DNA from: Ariolimax columbianus
Lineage: Eukaryota; Mollusca; Gastropoda; Stylommatophora; Arionidae
Direction of reading: 5' to 3'
Assembly: GCA_036924085.1 (NCBI GenBank)
Contig: JAVGWX010000011.1
Coordinates: forward strand, 22,186,739-22,250,738
Length of the DNA: 64,000 nucleotides
A program made the position numbers and the translations under genes. A model generated the notes under the pieces. That model saw only the letters and a program-made list of their open reading frames with translations, was not told the origin of the DNA and did not search any database. This document shows, piece after piece, positions 57,465-64,000 of the stretch (the stretch's first letter is position 1; each line of letters starts with the position of its first letter).

Positions 57465-58189
57465 GAACCTGAGTTGAGACCCCGATCAGAAATTGGCCAC
57501 GGACTGGGTCAGTGGTGGTAGCTTGAGCTTGATGCTGCATCTTCAGGCTCGATGGTCATTGATCCCTTTGTCAGTAATTGGCCAATGGTTTAAGAAGAAG
57601 AGCTGGAAACGATAACATACAGTCGTATTCTAGATTAATATGACTTGAGGATCCTTTTTCATTCCTCGCCACCCTATGTCAAAAGTCAGACAGGTATCTC
57701 GCTCCTTCCTAAACAAAAATGGGAGTGCAATGCCCACGACAGTGCAAAATCGAGTGCCCGTCTCAAACAATCCTGATGGGCCTTGGCGGGCCTTACCGTT
57801 TCCATCAGCTTTACAGGGCCACGTGTTGGCTCCTATTTCCGTCATTTTCACCGTGTTCCAGATTTGCATATGGACAGTGGGACACATTTCCCGAGGTGCG
57901 TTTTCGAGTTGGGTTCGCTCAGCTCTATCAATGCCGAGTTGTGCGCCCTTAGCGCTATACTTTGCTGAGTGATTACACTCGGCACAGTACCCAGCTGGCA
58001 CCGGATTCATGGAGGGCTACCACATCCACCATCCCACAGTGTTCGAGAGTGTCCCACGTCTTTTCGTTTCGCCCTGTTTTAGTTTTACAAATGGGCTCAA
58101 ACGTGTACAAAATGCTTTTCTGTCATTAAGAGCTTCGTATTTCTCATCACCATCGCCCTTCACAACAGTCGTTCATAACTCTGTTCTTC
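57465..58189 (+). other. Intergenic, GC-richer, unassigned
   Basis: Open frames of about 100 residues exist on both strands (57676-57972 plus, 57630-58010 minus). None resembles a family I know, and there is no start context or splice evidence. Confidence 0.35.
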
Positions 58190-59885
58190 ACTTCCACAAC
58201 TTGTCCTTCTCCACAACTTGTCCTTCTCCACAACTTGTCCTTCTCCACAACTTGTCCTTCACTTCCACAACTTGTTCTTCTCCACAACTTGTCCTTCACT
58301 TCCACAACTTGTCCTTCACTTCCACAACTTGTCCTTCTCCACAACTTGTCCTTCACCACAACTTGTCCTTCTCCACAACTTGTCCTTCTCCACAACTTGT
58401 CCTTCACTTCCACAACTTGTCCTTCTCCACTTCTTGTTCTTCACTTCCACAACTTGTCCTTCTCCACAACTTGTCCTTCACTTCCACAACTTGTCCTTCT
58501 CCACTTCTTGTTCTTCACCACAATTTGTCCTTCTCCACTTCTTGTTCTTCACTTCCACAACTTGTCCTTCTCCACAACTTGTCCTTCTCCACTTCTTGTT
58601 CTTCACTTCCACAACTTGTCCTTCTCCACAACTTGTCCTTCACCACAACTTGTCCTTCTCCACAACTTGTCCTTCACCACAACTTGTCCTTCACTTCCAC
58701 AACTTGTTCTTCACTTCCACAACTTGTCCTTCTCCACAACTTGTCCTTCTCCACAACGTGTCCTTCTCCACAACTTGTCCTTCTCCACAACTTGTCCTTC
58801 TCCACTTCTTGTTCTTCACTTCCACAACTTGTCCTTCTCCACAACTTGTCCTTCACCACTTCTTGTTCTTCACTTCCACAACTTGTCCTTCTCCACAACT
58901 TGTCCTTCACCACTTCTTGTTCTTCACTTCCACAACTTGTCCTTCTCCACAACTTGTCCTTCGCCACAACTTGTCCTTCACTTCCACAACTTGTCCTTCA
59001 CTTCCACAACTTGTCCTTCTCCACAACTTGTCCTTCACCACAACTTGTTCTTCACTTCTACAACTTGTCCTTCTCCACAACTTGTCCTTCACCACAACTT
59101 GTCCTTCACTTCCACAACTTGTTCTTCACTTCCACAACTTGTCCTTCTCCACAACTTGTCCTTCACCACAACTTGTCCTTCACTTCCACAACTTGTCCTT
59201 CACTTCCACAACTTGTCCTTCTCCACAACTTGTCCTTCACCACAACTTGTTCTTCACTTCTACAACTTGTCCTTCTCCACAACTTGTCCTTCACCACAAC
59301 TTGTCCTTCACTTCCACAACTTGTTCTTCACTTCCACAACTTGTCCTTCACCACAACTTGTCCTTCACCACAACTTGTCCTTCACCACAACTTGTCCTTC
59401 TCCACAACTTGTCCTTCTTCACAACTTGTCCTTCTCCACAACTTGTCCTTCACTTCCACAACTTGTCCTTCTCCACAACTTGTCCTTCACTTCCACAACT
59501 TGTCCTTCTCCACAACTTGTCCTTCTCCACAACTTGTCCTTCACCACAACTTGTCCTTCACTTCCACAACTTGTTCTTCACTTCCACAACTTGTCCTTCT
59601 CCACAACTTGTCCTTCTCCACAACTTGTCCTTCTCCACAACTTGTCCTTCTCCACAACTTGTCCTTCACCACAACTTGTCCTTCTCCACAACTTGTCCTT
59701 CACCACAACTTGTCCTTCACCACAACTTGTCCTTCACCACAACTTGTCCTTCTCCACAACTTGTCCTTCTCCACAACTTGTCCTTCTCCACAACTTGTCC
59801 TTCTCCACAACTTGTCCTTCACTTCCACAACTTGTCCTTCTCCACAACTTGTCCTTCACTTCCACAACTTGTCCTTCTCTACAAC
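58190..59885. repeat. 17/20-bp minisatellite, about 95 units, with decayed right edge
   Basis: Units are TTCTCCACAACTTGTCC or TTCACCACAACTTGTCC (17 bp), TTCACTTCCACAACTTGTCC (20 bp), and a variant with ACTTCTTGTTC. No unit contains a stop in any plus-strand phase, so three overlapping frames of 565-626 codons are open. From 59885 to about 60080 degenerate units continue. Confidence 0.95.
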
Positions 59886-61084
59886 TTGACCCCCAATACC
59901 TGTCTTTCTCTACAACTTACCTTTATCTGTAACTTGTCTTTCTCCACAACGTTATCCTTCCCAGAACTTCATCATTCCTCCACAACCTGTTCTTCTTCAC
60001 AATGTGTCCATCACTATAACCTGTATCTCCAAAATGTGTCATACACAACTAGTCCTTCACAACGTTTTCTTTCTTTATAACTTGGTCATTTGTGCCCAAC
60101 GTTTCCCCCCTGACTAAGTTGTCTCACATAGTGAAAGGTTCATTCAATGGTGCTGGTAACATCGCGTGCTGTAACCAAGCACTGCACGAAATGGATATAT
60201 TAGCCCGTATCAGCTCTCGACATTGTATTCCGTTGACAATGTTCTAGACAATGATACGATGGTGTTATGTTACAGAATGATACGATCGTGTATTTCCAAA
60301 TGAAGCTTTTTATGAAGAATGACAATATAGAATGTAAATTTGTACTGCAGTCTATTGCTAAAATGTTAGCATAGGTAGAACAAGTGAACAAAAGCATACA
60401 ACAGGTGTATACAGACATAATGGGTTGGAAAGTAGCTGAATGGTTGATTGTTAGAACTCCTTTCTTGTGTCTCCACTGTTTTGTGTTTGAGGGGTTTGCT
60501 TGTCTCTCTGAACACGGGAGCTATGACTGCAGCAGGATAACTACCAGCGGGGAATCTCAAAGTGAAAAGGTACGGGTCAGAAGGGTAAGGGACAGGCATA
60601 GCAAGACACAATCCTCTTACCCTTAGGGCAGGCTGTGGACAGCTACTGATTTGGAAGTCAAACCTGAAAAGTATCTTTTAAAATAGGGGGCGCAAGACTA
60701 CAATCCTAATGAAACTTAACAGCGTAAATTTGTTTATCTTCTCGGATTCAACTCCCGTTATCAACATGTTGATGTCAACCCAGCTGTAAACGAGTACATA
60801 GCTTACTGTTATGAAAGGAAATGCAGCGAGGAAGGGAACTGGTCACCTCATCCTTATAAGCAAGCTGTGGCCTAATTTAATGAAATCCTCAACACTCCGT
60901 CCCCGAAAGCAGTGTCTGCTATGGGACTATCTTTAACCTAGTGTCCTTCACCCTCAATCCAGATAATCATCATCAATACCCTTCACCAATTGCTGAAAAA
61001 GACCGTACACCTATGGGTTTACCTGGAGTATTGTGATGTCGGATAGGCTTAGCATAATATGTATTTTACAATACATCATGCCAA
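59886..61084 (+). other. Decayed array edge, then unassigned sequence
   Basis: 59886-60080 has units of the preceding array with many changes. The rest shows no motif. Confidence 0.5.
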
Positions 61085-62060
61085 TCCTGTAACAATCAGT
61101 GGGGCATCTCCATACTGTCGATTGCTGGTAAAATTATGACTCGAGACTTACTCACTTGTCTTAATGACCATCTGGAGCGGGATTTACTGCCTGAGAGCCA
61201 GTGCTCATGCCTGGCAGGTCGTGGTGCAACCAATATTATGTTATTCGCCCCCCCCCCCCCCCCCCCCGACAAATTCAGGAAAGGTGCCGTGAACACCACC
61301 GCGATCTGTATATAATATTTGACACCGTTAACAGGCGGGGTGTGGCAAATCATGACCATATTTGGTTGCCCGACGAAATTCATCACGGTAGTTCGCCAAT
61401 CTCATGCCGGCATGACGTTACTGGTCTAAAATATGAGAGAGTTTCTCTGCGGCCTTCTCAGTAACAAATGGCGTGAAGCAGAACTGTGTTCGCCAATCTC
61501 ATGCCGGCATGATAACACTGGTCTAAAATAAGAGAGAGTTTCTCTGCGGCCTTCTCAGTAACAAATGGCGTGAAGCAGAACTGTGTTCGCCAATCTCATG
61601 CCGGCATGATAACACTGGTCTAAAATAAGAGAGAGTTTCTCTGCGGCTTTCTCATTAACAAATGGCGTGAAGCGGAACTGTGGTCTAGCATCCACGCCAA
61701 TTAGCATGGTGTTTGCAGCCATGCTTTCTGAGGCTGTGGAAAATACTGCTGCATGAATCAACATCCGCCACATAATGTGCGGAGGGGCGCTTCAATCTAT
61801 TGCGCTTTCCGATTCACCACTAAGGTGTCAGATGATTCCATCTTTGGCTTCCTATTTGCATACAACTGCACCTTGAACTCTAGCAAAAAGCAGGACGCGT
61901 TTTCATGTACATGATCTCGTTTTGGTCTCACCATAGATGCAACTAGGACTGAGGTCCTGCTCCAGCATGCCCCAGGGATACCCTTTCGCGAGGGACCATC
62001 GCAGATGATACTTAGTTTTTGCATGGTAGACGAGTTTATCTTCCTGGGCGGGGGCGAAGA
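61085..62060 (+). mobile_element. LINE RT fragment with internal triplication
   Basis: Reads KIMTRDLLTCLNDHLERDLL then PESQC, then a shifted IMTIFGCPTKFITVVRQSHA and LSNKWREAELC. Later pieces include SMVFAAMLSEAVENTAA (near 61710) and LRSCSSMPQG. The text matches the palm region of a widespread LINE ORF2. An 18-C run at 61250-61267 and a 97-bp triplication break it. Confidence 0.82.
61391..61682 (+). repeat. 97-bp tandem triplication inside the LINE
   Basis: The unit starting GTTCGCCAATCTCATGCCGG occurs at 61391, 61488 and 61585. Copies 2 and 3 are nearly identical; copy 1 differs at a few sites (GACGTTACTGG against GATAACACTGG). Confidence 0.95.
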
Positions 62061-62074
62061 TTCGTCAGTTAATA

Positions 62075-62315
62075 AGCCACATGCGACTCATAGGTGGCTG
62101 TTTACTTCAGGGTCAGTGACCTATAACTGCCCAAGACCCTCTTCCACCTCCAAGTGGCGGCGGTGGAAACAAACTGTAACCATGCAGCCTTAATAACAGA
62201 ATAGGGATCGAAGGGAGAAGACAAACCCGGTTCTAAAAATACTATGCTGAAGTCAGATGTGTCAGGCCGACATGTTCAGATATCGCAGCTTCGCTGTACA
62301 CTACGACACAGTGTC
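62075..62315 (+). mobile_element. SINE-A, old diverged copy
   Basis: Middle and core are recognisable: CAAGACCCTCTTCCACCTCC and GCTGAAGTCAGATGTGTCAG, then ACACTACGACACAG. The tail is missing. Confidence 0.75.
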
Positions 62316-62429
62316 ACAAAAGTCTTGTTTAGGACTATCGCCAAAGACGAAGACAAAGAAGGAGTGCTTGAGCGGCATCTTACCAGAGATAAAAAACAAT
62401 GCTGGGGTCAGAGTTTCCTTTGGTCAGCT

Positions 62430-63115
62430 GCGCGGATGTGTTGGGATTGTTCTTGTTATCCCATTGCTGCTGAGCAAGCCTGCTCTTGGCAGCCCAGTGA
62501 CATTCTTGTATAGATACAGGTCTTCTTCAGTTGTTTCACTGCTCTGTACAGCGTGTTGGCAATTGTCGGCAGTGCTTGTAAGAATATTTTCTTCATGTCT
62601 GCAAGTGCCACACACTCAATGATTAGGTGTCTGTTTAATCAGGGTGAGAGCAATGTCTGCACAAGGGCAGGGACTGGGGATTGATGCGGTTCAAGTCGCT
62701 ATTGACTCTGGTATGTCCTGTTCGGAACTGAAAGATGAGACTTTGATCTCTTCTATGTAGTTTATGTTACCTTGACTTTTGGCTAAATACACTGCGACCT
62801 GTTGCCGTCGTCCACCTGTTCATTCAGATTTCTCGAGTATTATTCTGAATAATTTGTTTTACTGTGTGGTTACTGCAGGGTCTATCCAATTGTTGTTTCC
62901 AGACTTTTGATGTTATTGATCGCCCTCCCCACCAAGAATATCTCCCTTTCTTTGTATGGGGTGTTCTTCGGCGCCTCCAGAACTGACTTGGAGTCACTGA
63001 AATCACAAAATTAATCGGCAACAATTCGTCCAAGTCAAGCTGTTGGTGCAAAATGTCCACTGCTGTTTTTATAGCCTCGGCTCCCGCTTCATTATTTGTA
63101 GTGTTGGGATCTACG
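62430..63115 (-). mobile_element. Jockey-like LINE fragment: RNase H and C-terminus
   Basis: Minus strand: NNEAGAEAIKTAVDILHQQL (catalytic Glu), DELLPINFVI then, shifted, SDSKSVL (Asp). After that come DRPCSNHTVKQIIQNNTREI and the same C-terminal region as 12838-13180, nearly identical over about 150 bp. Confidence 0.82.
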
Positions 63116-63134
63116 GGGCATTAATGCATAAAGC

Positions 63135-63870
63135 AAGGTCCAAGTATATTTTGCCATTAATCTTACCACCTTTCTCTACGCTTGTGAGACCTGCAAGGTG
63201 TACATCAATCACGCCAGACGGCTCAATTACTTTCACGTTGGCTGTATGCACCGGCTGCTCAATAACGACTGGCAGGACAGAGTACATAATTACTAAGATG
63301 CTTTTAATTACAAAGTGCTCCAAAGGGTAGAACTCTCTAGCATCTTCACTGTATTACAGAGTGCCTAGGTTTTGTGGGCTGGGTGTGTTGCTCGAGTACA
63401 CGACCACTCACTGCCTAAGCAACCTCTTTATTGTGCCCACAAGACAGGCATGCGTTCATCGGGCGGCTGAAGAAAAGTTACAAAGATTCACTAAAGACCT
63501 CTTTGAACATTCTCCATATTGAGATAGTATCCTAGGAGTCGCTGGCATCGGACTGCTCAGCTGGGCATTCTTTAATCATACAAGATGCTCGCCTGACAAA
63601 GCAGAAAATCGAATATGCACGGAGGATGAAGCGAGCCGCCCAAAAGGTCGTCACTCGTGACTCCCCCCAGCTACTAACGCCGTCCACGTGTCCCCCTCGT
63701 GCAGTAGGATGTGCAGAGTCATGGAAGGAGTGTACAGTCGCATGCAGATTCGTGCGCGGTTACATCTACCCATATAAATCTGATGTTGTCAGTCCCCATC
63801 TTTGATCGTGATAGGCAATTACAACTACTACTACTGCTGCTATGAATTTATGTACCATTCACTTTTAAGA
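63135..63870 (+). mobile_element. LINE C-terminal fragment with Cys/His end
   Basis: Reads LTTFLYACETCKVYINHARR, LNYFHVGCMHRLLNNDWQDR. Later pieces are MRSSGG, KRAAQKVV and CRMCRVMEGVYSRMQIRARL, the decayed zinc-finger-like end of this LINE family. It is related to 37175-37660. Confidence 0.78.
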
Positions 63871-63961
63871 TTTGTTCACTTCATTTAAATATCTGTTCAG
63901 CGTTTACCTCACAGTTAATCCGAATGTTATGTTTTATTATCGCCGCTGTGGATCAAAATAC

Positions 63962-64000
63962 TTAGCAGCGCATGAGCTGCAGTGATCAGTGACCCATTGC
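63962..64000 (+). mobile_element. SINE-A head, cut by the window end
   Basis: AGCAGCGCATGAGCTGCAGT and following bases match the SINE-A head; the rest lies outside the window. Confidence 0.85.

Noticed and set aside
57630..58010. 126-codon minus-strand frame overlapping a 98-codon plus-strand frame
   Set aside because: Both strands open in a GC-richer stretch; neither has a family match.
58009..60080. Three long open frames of 565-626 codons on the plus strand
   Set aside because: They arise from 17/20-bp repeats without stops in any phase; no domain, start context or splice evidence.

Overview
The window is animal genomic DNA. It has GT-AG introns, tRNA-derived SINEs, many non-LTR retrotransposons (RTE-like, jockey-like and CR1-like), mariner and piggyBac DNA transposons, and large minisatellites. 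The mix of LINEs and SINEs fits a lophotrochozoan, perhaps a mollusc, but nothing in the sequence proves the phylum. No prokaryotic gene, operon or CRISPR array is present.

One host gene is supported: the 3' part of a TEX11/SPO22/ZIP4-like meiotic recombination gene on the + strand. Ten exons from 5160 to 43179, plus a probable exon at 1836-1873, join in a single reading frame. Every splice phase matches its neighbour, and the frame ends at a TAG at 43177-43179. Together they encode about 333 C-terminal residues of a TPR-type protein with SPO22-family signatures. The exons are 71-153 bp (38 bp for the uncertain first one) and the introns are full of mobile elements.

Layout. 1-5 kb: LINE fragments, two mariner relics and a SINE around the first exons. 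5-12.6 kb: four further exons with LINE relics and two copies of a 'monomer' element (called element M here). 12.8-19.9 kb: a jockey-like LINE on the minus strand, broken by a second jockey on the plus strand and by two SINEs. 20.5-34 kb: six exons, SINEs, a retrotransposed unit holding the 3' end of 28S rRNA twice, and a 34-bp minisatellite. 34.2-37.2 kb: a piggyBac element broken by a SINE that is itself broken by a LINE. 38.7-42.7 kb: an element M copy whose 37-bp monomers have expanded to about 3.7 kb with a 56-bp higher-order period. 43.1 kb: the last TEX11 exon. 43.7-64 kb: no host gene seen. This part holds a nearly full-length RTE element, more LINE and SINE copies, a mariner palindrome of about 730 bp, a 54-bp minisatellite, a 1.7-kb array of 17/20-bp units, and LINE fragments to the end.

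The elements interact. The 360-bp SINE family, the 28S-derived unit, a second SINE family and the 3' end of one jockey LINE share a core sequence, and several end in (GAA)n. This suggests common LINE machinery. Many insertions have clear target-site duplications of 9-14 bp, so the order of events can be read directly.
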